A stretch of 31,801 bases of DNA from Elusimicrobia bacterium UBA5214. GTDB taxonomy: Bacteria > Elusimicrobiota > UBA5214. Numbering within the stretch: the stretch's first letter is position 1; each line of letters opens with the position of its first letter. The stretch is taken from the NCBI GenBank assembly GCA_002412545.1, contig DHVG01000001.1, forward strand, positions 1,737 to 33,537, read 5' to 3'. The position numbers and the translations under genes were made by a program. This document shows positions 21,414-29,689 of this stretch, piece after piece. Below the pieces are notes generated by a model. The model worked only from the letters and a program-made list of their open reading frames with translations. It was not told the origin of the DNA and ran no database searches.

Positions 21414-22995
21414 TCTTTTTCAAATGAAGATCTAATTGGTGTTTCATCAATCGCCGCAATTCTTTTTTGGCAATTTTACCGAGTGCGGTCTTTGGTAGTT
21501 CTTCACCAAAAATAACTTCTTTTGGTACTTTGTAAGAGGCAAGTTTTTCTCGGCAGGAAGCAAGTATTTCTTTTTTGATTGATTCTTTAGCACGGTATGC
21601 TCTTTTTTTAAGAATACAGTATGCTTTAATTATTTCATCACCGGTTCCGTCGGGAATACCAATCACTGCTGTTTCCGTGACTGCCGGATGGCGGAGAATT
21701 ACATTTTCAATTTCGCAAGAGTGAACATTTATCCCTTTGACAATGATTAAATCTTTTTTTCGGTCAAGGATATAAATATATCCATCGGAATCAATTTTTG
21801 CCACATCACCAGTGCGTAACCATCCCCCGGGAAGAATAGTCGCAGCGGTATCTTCAGGAAAATGGTAGTATCCTTTCATTACATTATCACCTTTTACACA
21901 AAGTTCACCCTCTTGCCCAAGTGGTAAATCTTTTCCGTCATCATCAATTATTTTTACGCTTACTCCAGGGATGGGTAGTCCGATAGACCCGGGTTTGGAT
22001 TTGCCTAAAGGATTCATCGATACAACTGGACTCGCTTCGGTTAAGCCATACCCTTCCAATAGAGGGATACGGAATTTTTTTTCAAATTTAGTCAAAACTT
22101 CTACCGGTAAAGCAGCAGCACCGGAAACACATAATCTAATTGGACTCAAAAAACGAACAAAAGAAGGTAAACGGTCTAAAGCAACAAAAACTGGCGGCAC
22201 GGCAACAAAAATTGTGACTTTATATTTATAGATTGTTTGGAGAACTCTAGTGAAAGGATGGATTGATTCACAAACTACCGTTGTTAAGCCGGTAAGTAAA
22301 GGCAAAAGCACACATACTGTCCAAGCAAAAGAATGGAACATCGGGAGGAGACAAAGAATACGGTCATTTTCTTTAAGTTCAATAGTTTGCTGAGAAGAAA
22401 TAACATTAGCTAAAAAATTTTTATGGGTAAGCATTACACCTTTTGGTTTCCCTGTAGTTCCGGAAGTATAAATGATGGAAGCCAAGTCATCTTCGGTTAC
22501 CTCGGTTGTTCTTAGATATTCAGTATCAGTTTTTCCTTCGTGAATAGATAACAATTCTTCAAAAGAGAGAATTTCGTCTTTGAGGTAATCACCTCTTCTT
22601 TTCAGTAAATCAGTATAGATAAAATATTTTAAATACGGTAATGTATCTCTCAATTTTACGATTCGGTCACCGAAATGTGAATTAGTAACCAGGACTACTG
22701 CCTCTGAATCATTAAGAATGTAGGTTATTTCTTCCGGCTTGAGCAGAAAATTTATTGGCACAGCAATCGCACCAATTTTTGTTGCTCCTAAATAGGCAAT
22801 AACAATTTCTGCCGAGTTACGCATAAGGATACCTACTTTGTCCCCTTTCTTTATTCCTAATTGGAGAAAAGCAGAAGCAGAAGAATCTATTTTTTCTTTC
22901 AAATTACGATAACTAAACAGACGTGCTTTACAAATTAGTCCTACTTTTTCGGGATGGAGTTCGACAATTTCTTCAAATTTCTTGTTTAAGTTCAT
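21397..22995 (-). CDS. Long-chain acyl-CoA synthetase (AMP-forming)
   Basis: 532 residues of the ANL superfamily. P-loop IIYTSGTTGKPKGVMLTHKN, A5 GYGLTEASP, A7 GWLRTGDVAKIDSDGYIYIL, hinge DRKKDLIIVKG, and catalytic lysine in PKTALGKIAKKELR. FadD-like by order and length; it activates a carboxylate, probably a fatty acid, with ATP and CoA. It starts 10 nt after oppF and overlaps the cca start by 17 nt. Confidence 0.9.
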   Translation of the reverse strand: MNLNKKFEEIVELHPEKVGLICKARLFSYRNLKEKIDSSASAFLQLGIKKGDKVGILMRNSAEIVIAYLGATKIGAIAVPINFLLKPEEITYILNDSEAVVLVTNSHFGDRIVKLRDTLPYLKYFIYTDLLKRRGDYLKDEILSFEELLSIHEGKTDTEYLRTTEVTEDDLASIIYTSGTTGKPKGVMLTHKNFLANVISSQQTIELKENDRILCLLPMFHSFAWTVCVLLPLLTGLTTVVCESIHPFTRVLQTIYKYKVTIFVAVPPVFVALDRLPSFVRFLSPIRLCVSGAAALPVEVLTKFEKKFRIPLLEGYGLTEASPVVSMNPLGKSKPGSIGLPIPGVSVKIIDDDGKDLPLGQEGELCVKGDNVMKGYYHFPEDTAATILPGGWLRTGDVAKIDSDGYIYILDRKKDLIIVKGINVHSCEIENVILRHPAVTETAVIGIPDGTGDEIIKAYCILKKRAYRAKESIKKEILASCREKLASYKVPKEVIFGEELPKTALGKIAKKELRRLMKHQLDLHLKKNEEGN

Positions 22996-23005
22996 ATTTT
23001 TTACC

Positions 23006-23794
23006 TCACAGTATTTGACAAGTTATCTTTGGTAAAGAATTGAAGAGTTTCTCTGTATATTTATCTTTGGGTTTTGTAAGGATTTCTTCGGGTTTACCTT
23101 CTTCAATAATGTTTCCTTGATACATTACCAATATATAGTCAGCAAGAAAAGTTACTATACTTAAATCATGAGTTATAAAAATATATGATATACTGAATTT
23201 TTGTTTCAAGTCAAGTAAAAGATTGAGTATCTGTGCTTGGATAGAGACATCTAAAGAAGAAACCGGTTCATCAGCAATGATTATTTCCGGTTGCATAGCC
23301 AAAGCACGAGCAATACCGATTCTTTGTCTTTGTCCGCCGGAAAACTGGTGTGGATAATCGGAAAGAATATTTGTCGGCATTCCTACTAGGTTTAATAATT
23401 CTTTTATTTTTTCAACCTGTTGCCTGTTACCTATTACCTGTTCCCTGGTTCTAATCGCTTCTGCAAGAATTGTGCCAATAGACAGGCGAGGATTAAGTGA
23501 AGCAAAAGGGTCTTGGAAGACCATTTGTATTTTTTTTGCACGTTCTTTGCGCGTAAAATTTTTTATATTTTTATCTTGAAGGAATATCTCGCCACTATCC
23601 GGTTCAATTAAACCAACAACAATTTTACCAAGCGTAGTTTTCCCACTTCCCGATTCGCCGACTAAACCTAATACTTGACCTTTGTTTAAACTTAAAGAGG
23701 CATTATCTACAGCGATGACTCTGCCGATTACTTGGCGTAAAAGTTTACTTTCTATCGGGAAAGATTTTCTTAAATTTTTCGTTTCCAGTAACAT
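23006..23794 (-). CDS. oppF: Peptide ABC transporter ATP-binding protein (OppF/DppF)
   Basis: About 262 residues from MLLETKNLRKSF at 23794, five nt after the oppD stop; an in-frame TTG at 23818 lies within oppD. Walker A GESGSGKTT, Q-loop MVFQDPFASLNP, signature FSGGQRQRIGIARAL, Walker B IIIADEPVSSLD, switch His in FITHDLS. A loop EQVIGNRQQVEK before KELLNLVG is coded by CCTGTTACCTATTACCTG-type repeats (23413-23447), where relatives have a short variable linker. Confidence 0.93.
   Translation of the reverse strand: MLLETKNLRKSFPIESKLLRQVIGRVIAVDNASLSLNKGQVLGLVGESGSGKTTLGKIVVGLIEPDSGEIFLQDKNIKNFTRKERAKKIQMVFQDPFASLNPRLSIGTILAEAIRTREQVIGNRQQVEKIKELLNLVGMPTNILSDYPHQFSGGQRQRIGIARALAMQPEIIIADEPVSSLDVSIQAQILNLLLDLKQKFSISYIFITHDLSIVTFLADYILVMYQGNIIEEGKPEEILTKPKDKYTEKLFNSLPKITCQIL
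23413..23447. repeat. CCTGTTACCTATTACCTG in-gene tandem repeat (oppF)
   Basis: Four to five CCTGTT/CCTATT units of about 8 nt in tandem inside the oppF frame. Confidence 0.75.
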
Positions 23795-23799
23795 ATAAT

Positions 23800-24888
23800 T
23801 TAATTGTAGAGAAAACAACTTACTTTGCGTTGGTTAACCAAAAGTAACTTTGGTTCATTAGATAAACAAATATTCATTCTTTTTTCACAACGTGGATTAA
23901 ATTTACATCCGGGAGGTAAAGAAAGCATATCGGGAACTTGTCCGGGAATAGCCGATAAGCGGGAAGGTTTTTCCCCTTTCTTCGGCAAGGAACGAATTAG
24001 CGCCTGCGTGTAAGGATGTAAAGGTAAAGAAAAAATCTTTTTAACTTCACCTTCTTCAATAATTTCACCGGCATACATCACTATAACCCGGTCAGTATAT
24101 TCACAAATTATACCAAAATTATGAGTAATTAAAACAATAGACATACTTAATTCTTTCCTTAAAAATTTTAGAAGTTCCAAAATTTCCTTTTGGGTAGTGA
24201 CATCTAAAGCGGTAGTTGGTTCATCAGCGATGATGATTTTCGGTCTTGTAGAGATAGCCATTCCAATCATTACTCTTTGTTGCATTCCACCAGAAAGTTG
24301 ATGGGGATAAGAATTATATACTCTCTCCGGTTCCGCTATCATCACCTGTTTAAGAATTTGGATAACCTTCTCTTTGATTGGTAATTGGTAATTGGCCCGT
24401 CCTCCGCAGTCCCTCCCGCTTTGCTTCGCAAAGCGAAGCAGGGGGGACGGAGGATGGATAATTGATAATTGGTGAATTCTTATTACTTCGGCAATCTGTT
24501 CTCCGATTCTAATTACTGGGTTGAGTGAAGTAAACGGGTCTTGGAAAACCATTGCAATTTTTCCGCCACGAATTTTTTCCAATTCTTCCTCCGATAATTT
24601 AAGAATATCTTTATTTTCCGTTATCCCTGCCTCGCCGGCAGACGGGCGTTTTCCGTTATCCGTTTCTCTAAAAAGTATTTCCCCGCTAGTAATTTTCCCT
24701 TCATTAAGATTAATTAGTCGTAATATTGCTAGGGCTAAAGTACTCTTTCCACAACCCGATTCACCGACGATACCTAAGGTTTCATTTTCGTTTATTTCTA
24801 AAGAGACATTTCTTACTGCTGGAATAACTCTTTTTCTTCGGTAATATTCAACTGACAAATTTCTTATCTCCAATATCTTTTCGTCCAT
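23800..24888 (-). CDS. oppD: Peptide ABC transporter ATP-binding protein (OppD/DppD) with two in-frame insertions
   Basis: 362 residues, about 40 more than usual. Walker A GESGCGKST (42-50), Q-loop AMVFQDPFTSLNP, signature LSGGMQQRVMIGMA, Walker B IIIADEPTTALD, and the C-terminal oligopeptide domain with CKFNPRCEKRMNIC cysteines. Two insertions relative to the family: residues about 76-92 (TDNGKRPSAGEAGITEN) and about 141-171 (LSIIHPPSPLLRF and on to ANYQLPI). Both are repeat DNA and both lie in surface loops between conserved motifs, so activity may be kept. Confidence 0.93.
   Translation of the reverse strand: MDEKILEIRNLSVEYYRRKRVIPAVRNVSLEINENETLGIVGESGCGKSTLALAILRLINLNEGKITSGEILFRETDNGKRPSAGEAGITENKDILKLSEEELEKIRGGKIAMVFQDPFTSLNPVIRIGEQIAEVIRIHQLSIIHPPSPLLRFAKQSGRDCGGRANYQLPIKEKVIQILKQVMIAEPERVYNSYPHQLSGGMQQRVMIGMAISTRPKIIIADEPTTALDVTTQKEILELLKFLRKELSMSIVLITHNFGIICEYTDRVIVMYAGEIIEEGEVKKIFSLPLHPYTQALIRSLPKKGEKPSRLSAIPGQVPDMLSLPPGCKFNPRCEKRMNICLSNEPKLLLVNQRKVSCFLYN
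24380..24472. repeat. Composite repeat inserted in oppD: AATTGG units around a GC-rich hairpin
   Basis: GGTAATTGGTAATTGG (24380-24395) and GATAATTGATAATTGG (24457-24472) flank a GC-rich core with CCGTCC/GGACGG and the perfect hairpin GCTTTGC-TTC-GCAAAGC (24418-24434). The core is far richer in G+C than its surroundings. Frame preserved. Confidence 0.85.
24614..24661. repeat. Direct repeats TTTTCCGTTATCC around a 22-nt GC core in oppD
   Basis: Two perfect 13-nt copies (24614-24626 and 24649-24661) flank a 22-nt GC-rich core whose start folds as CTGCC-TCGCC-GGCAG (24627-24641). The extra coding length is in frame. Confidence 0.85.
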
Positions 24889-24896
24889 TTTTCTCT

Positions 24897-24973
24897 CACA
24901 GATTACGCGGATTTTACCGCGGATTACGCAGATTTACTAATTTTGTAATTCATGATTCATAACTCATACTTCA
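24897..24973. repeat. GATTACGCGGATT and ATTCATGATTCATAAC repeat tracts
   Basis: Between oppC and oppD: CACAGATTACGCGGATTTTA, CCGCGGATTACGCAGATT, then ATTCATGATTCATAACTCAT. The second tract starts directly at the TGA stop of oppC. Confidence 0.65.
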
Positions 24974-25807
24974 TCCTTCAAAAGTCCTTGGGTCAAAAAT
25001 ATCGCGCAATCCTTCACCAAGTAGATTATAAGCAAGTACGGTAATTAAAATCGCTAATCCCGGGAATACAGATAACCACCAAGCAAGATAAATGTAATCT
25101 TTTCCACTGGTGAGAATATTTCCCCAGGATGGCGTCGGTGGTTGCACACCTAAACCTAAAAAAGATAACCCGGATTCAATCAAAATCGCGCTACCTACAC
25201 CAAGTGTTGCTGAGACAAGGACTGGTGCTAAAACATTTGGTAGAATATGCACGAACAAAATCCGTATTGTGGATAACCCTAAAATTTTTGCTGCCGAGAT
25301 AAATTCTCTTTCTTTAATACTTAAACATTCACCACGCACTAACCGTGCCAAACCTGGCCAGGAAGTTAAACCAATCACAATCATTACATTGTAAATATTT
25401 GGCTCAAGGAAAGCAATTACCATTAAAATTAAAAAGAATGCCGGGAAACAGAGCATTATGTCAACAAAACGCATTAAAATTAAATCTATTTTTTTAGCGA
25501 AATATCCAGAAATTAGACCGATAATTGTGCCAATAATTATGGCGATACCAATGGCAACGAATCCTACAGTTAAAGAAATTCTTGTTCCATAAATAATTCT
25601 TGAGAATACATCTCGTCCAAGGTCATCGGTACCAAACCAATGTTCTTTGGAAGGTGAAGAAAGACGAGCAAGCAGATTTTGTTCTAAAGGATTGTAAGGA
25701 GTAAGTAAAGGAGCAAAAATTGCTAAAATAGTCAAAAATAAAATTATACTTAATCCGCTTAAAGCTAACTTATTTCTTTTTAATCTACGCCAATATATTT
25801 TCCACAT
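24971..25807 (-). CDS. oppC: Peptide ABC transporter permease (OppC/DppC)
   Basis: 278 residues, six membrane segments. The N-terminal OppC_N motif MWKIYWRRLKRNKLALSGL, the HWFGTDDLGRDVFSRIIYG signature, and the EAA-like loop LGVGSAILIESGLSFLGLG then PPTPSWGNIL mark the family. It pairs with OppB to form the channel. The gene follows a 9-nt-unit repeat array that separates it from oppB. Confidence 0.94.
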   Translation of the reverse strand: MWKIYWRRLKRNKLALSGLSIILFLTILAIFAPLLTPYNPLEQNLLARLSSPSKEHWFGTDDLGRDVFSRIIYGTRISLTVGFVAIGIAIIIGTIIGLISGYFAKKIDLILMRFVDIMLCFPAFFLILMVIAFLEPNIYNVMIVIGLTSWPGLARLVRGECLSIKEREFISAAKILGLSTIRILFVHILPNVLAPVLVSATLGVGSAILIESGLSFLGLGVQPPTPSWGNILTSGKDYIYLAWWLSVFPGLAILITVLAYNLLGEGLRDIFDPRTFEG

Positions 25808-25818
25808 CTTATTTAAAT

Positions 25819-25963
25819 CCCGTTTTGTCCGTTACTTCCGTTAATTCCGTTTAGACCGTTAAGACCGTTCAGTCCGTTTAGTCCGTTGATTCCGTTTTGT
25901 CCGTTAACGGAATAATAGAAATAACGGGCATAACGGACTTAACGGACATAACATCCTAACGGT
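25819..25963. repeat. 9-nt TCCGTTNNN array between oppB and oppC, with inverted units
   Basis: Nine units of form [TA]CCGTTNNN from 25828 to 25908, followed by inverted units (ATAACGGGCATAACGGAC and on) to about 25955. The oppB 3' end (ATC CGT TAC CGT TAG) has the same unit sequence, so the stop codon looks repeat-derived. Sister of the array at 9114-9230. Confidence 0.85.
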
Positions 25964-26927
25964 AACGGATTCTTGGGTCAACATAAGCATAAGTTATATC
26001 GGCAAGAAAATTACCGAGTAAAGTTAAAAATGCCGCAATCGTTCCGACCCCCATCACTACTGGATAATCCCGTGCCATTATTGCTTCATAACCGAGTCGT
26101 CCCATCCCGGGATAAGAAAAGATTGTTTCAAAAATGAAACTGCCACCAATTAAATCCGGTAAAGATAAACCTAAAATTGTTACTACCGGAATTAAAGCAT
26201 TTCTTAAAGCATGTTTAAAAATTACCTGTTTTTCCGGTAATCCTTTTGCCCGGGCAGTACGGATATAATCCTGATGAATCACTTCTAACATACTTGCTCG
26301 TGAATAACGTGAGAGTCCGGCTAACCCAGTAAATCCAGAAATAAAAACCGGTAAAATTAAATGTTTGACAATATCCCAGGTTCTACCCAAAAACGATAAG
26401 TCATCCCAATTTAAAGAACGTAAACCCGAAATTGGTAAAAGTCCGAGTTTTATTCCAAATAAAATCATTAACAATAAAGCTAACCAAAATGTTGGCACGG
26501 AAAAACCAAGAAAAACAAAAACTGTCATTCCTTTATCAAATAAAGAATTCTGTCTTATTGCTGAATAAATACCAATCGGTAAAGCGAAAGAAAAAATTAA
26601 AAGAAGAGAACTGATATTCAAAAGTAAAGTTGCTGGTAAACGTTCAAAAATTTTTTTGCTTACCAGACGGTCATCTTTGAATGATTTACCAAAATCTAAA
26701 CGGGTTAACCGTTTCAGCCAGTTGAAATATTGCACATACCAGGGTTTATCTAAACCGTATAGAGTTTTCAATCTTTCTCTTGCTTCGGCACCAACCTTGA
26801 CTTGCATTTCAGTAACCAAGTCCGTTGGTTTACCCGGCGCAAGATGCATCACCAAAAAAGTAATCACGGTTATCCCGATAACTAAAGGAATCATCAAAAG
26901 CAAACGCCGAAGAATATAACCAATCAT
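25956..26927 (-). CDS. oppB: Peptide ABC transporter permease (OppB/DppB)
   Basis: 323 residues from MIGYILRR at 26927, with AAGGA nine nt upstream; an in-frame TTG at 26936 is weaker. YILRRLLLMIPLVIGITVIT is the family start, and the EAA loop ALRNALIPVVTILGLSLPDL with GGSFIFETIFSYPGMGRLGY is typical. Six membrane segments. It is the first gene of the transporter set; no OppA-type binding protein lies in the window. Confidence 0.94.
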   Translation of the reverse strand: MIGYILRRLLLMIPLVIGITVITFLVMHLAPGKPTDLVTEMQVKVGAEARERLKTLYGLDKPWYVQYFNWLKRLTRLDFGKSFKDDRLVSKKIFERLPATLLLNISSLLLIFSFALPIGIYSAIRQNSLFDKGMTVFVFLGFSVPTFWLALLLMILFGIKLGLLPISGLRSLNWDDLSFLGRTWDIVKHLILPVFISGFTGLAGLSRYSRASMLEVIHQDYIRTARAKGLPEKQVIFKHALRNALIPVVTILGLSLPDLIGGSFIFETIFSYPGMGRLGYEAIMARDYPVVMGVGTIAAFLTLLGNFLADITYAYVDPRIRYR

Positions 26928-26945
26928 TGAAAACAATCCTTATAA

Positions 26946-27006
26946 ACGCTAATTGCTATAAATATTCGTATCCATTCGTGTATTTACTTATTCGTGTAAT
27001 TCGTGC
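26946..27006. repeat. ATTCGTG 9-10-nt repeat tract
   Basis: ATTCGTATCCATTCGTGTAT, then ATTCGTGTAATTCGTGCG between the M23 peptidase stop and oppB. Same family as 10521-10583. Confidence 0.7.
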
Positions 27007-27014
27007 GTCCTAAA

Positions 27015-27854
27015 TCAGAATTCTTCTTTAATCCAAACCAAAGGGTCTACTGCTTCACCGTGAATATATAAACCCCAATGTAAATGCGGCGCAGTAGCCA
27101 GACCCGTATCGCCGACTTCACCGATTTTATCTCCTTTTTCCACAACTTGTCCGGATTTAACTGCGAGAGAAGAAAGATGATAATAGACCGTGCATACACC
27201 CTGTCCATGGTCAATGATTACCGTATTCCCTTGGAGATTGAGTTGGGTAGCGAGGATGACGATACCCCGGTTAGGAGAAAACACACTGGTATAAATTTTT
27301 GTGGAAATATCTATCCCTTTATGAAAATTTTCAGTAGAACGGTGCACTCCGTAAACACTGCTGAATTTCCCGCTTGTAGGAAGGATGAATTTTCCTTGCC
27401 ATTGTTGTTTTTCACTAACAGTTTTTAAAGTATTCAGGATAAGTTCCCGTTGTTTTTCATTTTCCGGTAGATTATACAAGTCCGTTTTTTCCCGAGGGAA
27501 AGCAATTCTTTCTTCTGGAAATTTTTTTGCTCTAACCTCAATCAAATGTTTTCTCTCTGTTTCTTGCGGGATGGATACCAGAAGCTCATTTTTACCGGGG
27601 TTGATATTCGCGGGAATCGGGAGTAATGCTCTCGTTGAACCTTCTCCGATAGGCAAAATTGGGTATTCTCCGCCGTTCCAGAAACATTTAATCGGTTCGG
27701 TCGTCCCCAAACTCTGGACTACTTTTACCGAGAGCGTATCCCCGGGATAAAAAAAATCTTTATTGAAAAAGATTTCAACTGCCGTAATTGTACCTGAACA
27801 AAGAAAATAGGAAAGGAAAATTAAACCAACCAATTTTAGATTATTTTTTTGCAT
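27015..27854 (-). CDS. Exported M23 (LytM) metallopeptidase
   Basis: 279 residues. Signal peptide or anchor LKLVGLIFLSYFLCSGTITA. A beta-rich middle domain (FFNKDFFYPGDTLSVKV) is followed by the LytM domain from about residue 160: GVHRSTENFHKGIDIS (zinc His and Asp), LQGNTVIIDHGQG, and APHLHWGLYIHGEAVDPLVW (HxH). It probably cuts peptidoglycan cross-bridges or activates amidases. Its start overlaps the TatD gene end by 14 nt. Confidence 0.92.
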   Translation of the reverse strand: MQKNNLKLVGLIFLSYFLCSGTITAVEIFFNKDFFYPGDTLSVKVVQSLGTTEPIKCFWNGGEYPILPIGEGSTRALLPIPANINPGKNELLVSIPQETERKHLIEVRAKKFPEERIAFPREKTDLYNLPENEKQRELILNTLKTVSEKQQWQGKFILPTSGKFSSVYGVHRSTENFHKGIDISTKIYTSVFSPNRGIVILATQLNLQGNTVIIDHGQGVCTVYYHLSSLAVKSGQVVEKGDKIGEVGDTGLATAPHLHWGLYIHGEAVDPLVWIKEEF

Positions 27855-28620
27855 TATTCTTCATCAATCCAAACAAATATTTTGCATTTTTCGTAGTTAT
27901 TTCGTCAAGTTCCTCTTTGTTCATTTTACGAATTTCAGCAATTTCTGCAAGAATATATTTAAGAAAAGACGGTTCATTCCGTTTTCCGCGCATTGGTTGA
28001 GGTGCTAAATAAGGACAATCAGTTTCAATCAAAAGTCGTTCCTGAGGAACCTCGCGGGCGACTTCTTTTGCTTTAGTTGCTTTGGGAAAAGTAACCGGTC
28101 CGGCTAAAGAAATATAAAATCCCAGGTTAAAAAAATCTCTCATCTCGTTAAGATTTCCGGAAAAACAATGCATTACTCCTTGATTAACTTTTTCCTCTTT
28201 GATAATTTGCAAAGTATCGGCAGTTGCTTCCCGGGAATGGATAATTACCGGTAAGGTATGTTCTTTGGCTAAGTTTAACTGTTTCCGGAAAATTTCCTTT
28301 TGTATTTCTTTCGGAGAATTGAGGTAATGATAATCAAGACCAATTTCACCGAGAGCGACAATTTTTTCCTTTTTCAAATATCCCCGGATTTTCTCAAGAA
28401 TCTTATTCTTTACTGCTTCCTGGGCATTATGCGGATGAATTCCGAGAGCACCGTAAAGAGAATCATATTTTTCCAGTAAGAGAAGAAATCCTTCTATCGG
28501 AGTGTCCAAATCCCAGATGGTTAAGATTTTTTCTACCCCGTCTTCCTGCGCTGAACTAATCACTTTACCCAGATCGTTGGCAAATTGTTTATCACTTAAA
28601 TGTGTATGAGTATCAAACAT
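27841..28620 (-). CDS. tatD: TatD-family deoxyribonuclease
   Basis: 259 residues, full length. MFDTHTHLSD (HxH metal ligands), ALGIHPHNA, LGEIGLDYHY, PVIIHSREA, GVMHCFSGN, LIETDCPYLAP. A metal-dependent 3'-5' nuclease family. It overlaps the M23 peptidase start and is spaced 66 nt from the Nudix gene by repeat DNA. Confidence 0.95.
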   Translation of the reverse strand: MFDTHTHLSDKQFANDLGKVISSAQEDGVEKILTIWDLDTPIEGFLLLLEKYDSLYGALGIHPHNAQEAVKNKILEKIRGYLKKEKIVALGEIGLDYHYLNSPKEIQKEIFRKQLNLAKEHTLPVIIHSREATADTLQIIKEEKVNQGVMHCFSGNLNEMRDFFNLGFYISLAGPVTFPKATKAKEVAREVPQERLLIETDCPYLAPQPMRGKRNEPSFLKYILAEIAEIRKMNKEELDEITTKNAKYLFGLMKNNAKK

Positions 28621-28621
28621 G

Positions 28622-28672
28622 TTTACGCAAAAACGCTAAATTGAGACACTAAAACACTAATTTGGCGGAGAT
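28622..28672. repeat. AACGCTAAA/AACACTAAT repeat tract
   Basis: Units of about 9 nt (ACGCAAAAACGCTAAATTG, ACACTAAAACACTAATTTGG) directly upstream of tatD. Confidence 0.55.
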
Positions 28673-28686
28673 TGTTTTGAAAGAAA

Positions 28687-29127
28687 TTATCTTTTCTTCC
28701 ATCGGAGATAATCGGTAATGATTTTCTGATGGTCAAAAGCAAAATTCTCCGGCAAGTTTCTTTCATTAAATATTTTTAAACTTTTCGCATCGCTATCTGC
28801 TTTTGGTTTACCCACCCCTTTCGCGACAAAGACCGTAGTAATCGTATGAAATCGCGGGTCACGGCCGGGTTCGGAGTAAGTATGGAACTGGACTAAATTT
28901 TCTATATCTAATCCGGTTTCCTCTTTCGCTTCCCGGATTGCTGCAGTTTCTAAACTTTCACCGCAGTTGACAAAACCACCCGGGATTGCCCAGCCGTAAG
29001 GCGGATTTTTACGTTCAATTAAAATAAAACCATTATCAATTTCAATAATTATATCAGCGGTCGGAACCGGGTATTTACCCCGTTTCCTTTGCCGGTATTC
29101 CAAATATTCCTTATTTTTGTTTTTCAT
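28687..29127 (-). CDS. Nudix hydrolase
   Basis: 146 residues with a complete Nudix box: GGFVNCGESLETAAIREAKEETGL (glycine, glutamate and REAKEETG residues all present, about 71-94). N-terminal PVPTADIIIEIDNGFILIER and the PPYGWAIPGG segment resemble ADP-ribose pyrophosphatase or 8-oxo-dGTP type enzymes; the substrate is not decidable. Start overlaps the cyclophilin gene by 17 nt. Confidence 0.92.
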   Translation of the reverse strand: MKNKNKEYLEYRQRKRGKYPVPTADIIIEIDNGFILIERKNPPYGWAIPGGFVNCGESLETAAIREAKEETGLDIENLVQFHTYSEPGRDPRFHTITTVFVAKGVGKPKADSDAKSLKIFNERNLPENFAFDHQKIITDYLRWKKR

Positions 29128-29689
29128 TCTTTTTCTCTTTGCCTTTTCCTTTCATCGGCTCAATAGTAACTTCGCGCATCACTACTTTTTCCAACGGGTT
29201 ATCACGTGCATCTCTTGGTTGATTAACTATTTTATCTACTACTTCCATTCCTTCAATTACCTGACCGAAAACCGTATATTGCCGGTTAAGGAAAGGTGCG
29301 GAAGTGACACAGATAAAAAATTGACTCCCAGCAGAATCTGGATGTCGTGCTCGTGCCATTGAGACGGTTCCCCGCAGATGTGGTCGGGAATTAAACTCTG
29401 CTTTGATTGTGTATCCGGGTCCACCGGTCCCGTCATTTTTCCGGTCTTCATCCTTAGAGTTTGGGTCGCCGCCTTGAATCATAAATCCCGGGATTACCCG
29501 ATGAAAAGTTGTTCCGTCATAGAATTTATCCTGAGCAAGTTTTTTGAAATTAGCGGTATGGTTCGGTGCATCTTGCTCAAAAAATTCAAATTTAATCACT
29601 CCAAAATCGGTCTTAATTACCGCAATCTCTTTCTCCTTAGCAAATAGGAATGTCGTAAAACCTGAAAATACTACCAGAAAACTAAGCAA
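29111..29689 (-). CDS. Exported cyclophilin-type peptidyl-prolyl isomerase
   Basis: 192 residues as annotated from a TTG. Cyclophilin motifs: TTFHRVIPGFMIQGGDPNS, GGPGYTIKAEF, RGTVSMARARHPDSAGSQFF, NRQYTVFGQVIEGMEVVD. N-terminal hydrophobic stretch LLSFLVVFSGFTTFLFA is a signal peptide, so it acts outside the cytoplasm. The start is odd: AAGGAG is spaced 7 nt from an ATA at 29698 (ATA-AAA-AAT-TTG), and translation from ATA would give the better signal MKNLLSFL. The TTG itself is 15 nt from the site. C-terminal tail lysine-rich (KGKGKEKKNEKQK). Confidence 0.92.
   Translation of the reverse strand: MLSFLVVFSGFTTFLFAKEKEIAVIKTDFGVIKFEFFEQDAPNHTANFKKLAQDKFYDGTTFHRVIPGFMIQGGDPNSKDEDRKNDGTGGPGYTIKAEFNSRPHLRGTVSMARARHPDSAGSQFFICVTSAPFLNRQYTVFGQVIEGMEVVDKIVNQPRDARDNPLEKVVMREVTIEPMKGKGKEKKNEKQK

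Noticed and set aside
27084..27750. Plus-strand open frames of 114 and 121 residues
   Set aside because: Both are antisense to the M23 peptidase, whose signal peptide and zinc motifs are clear.
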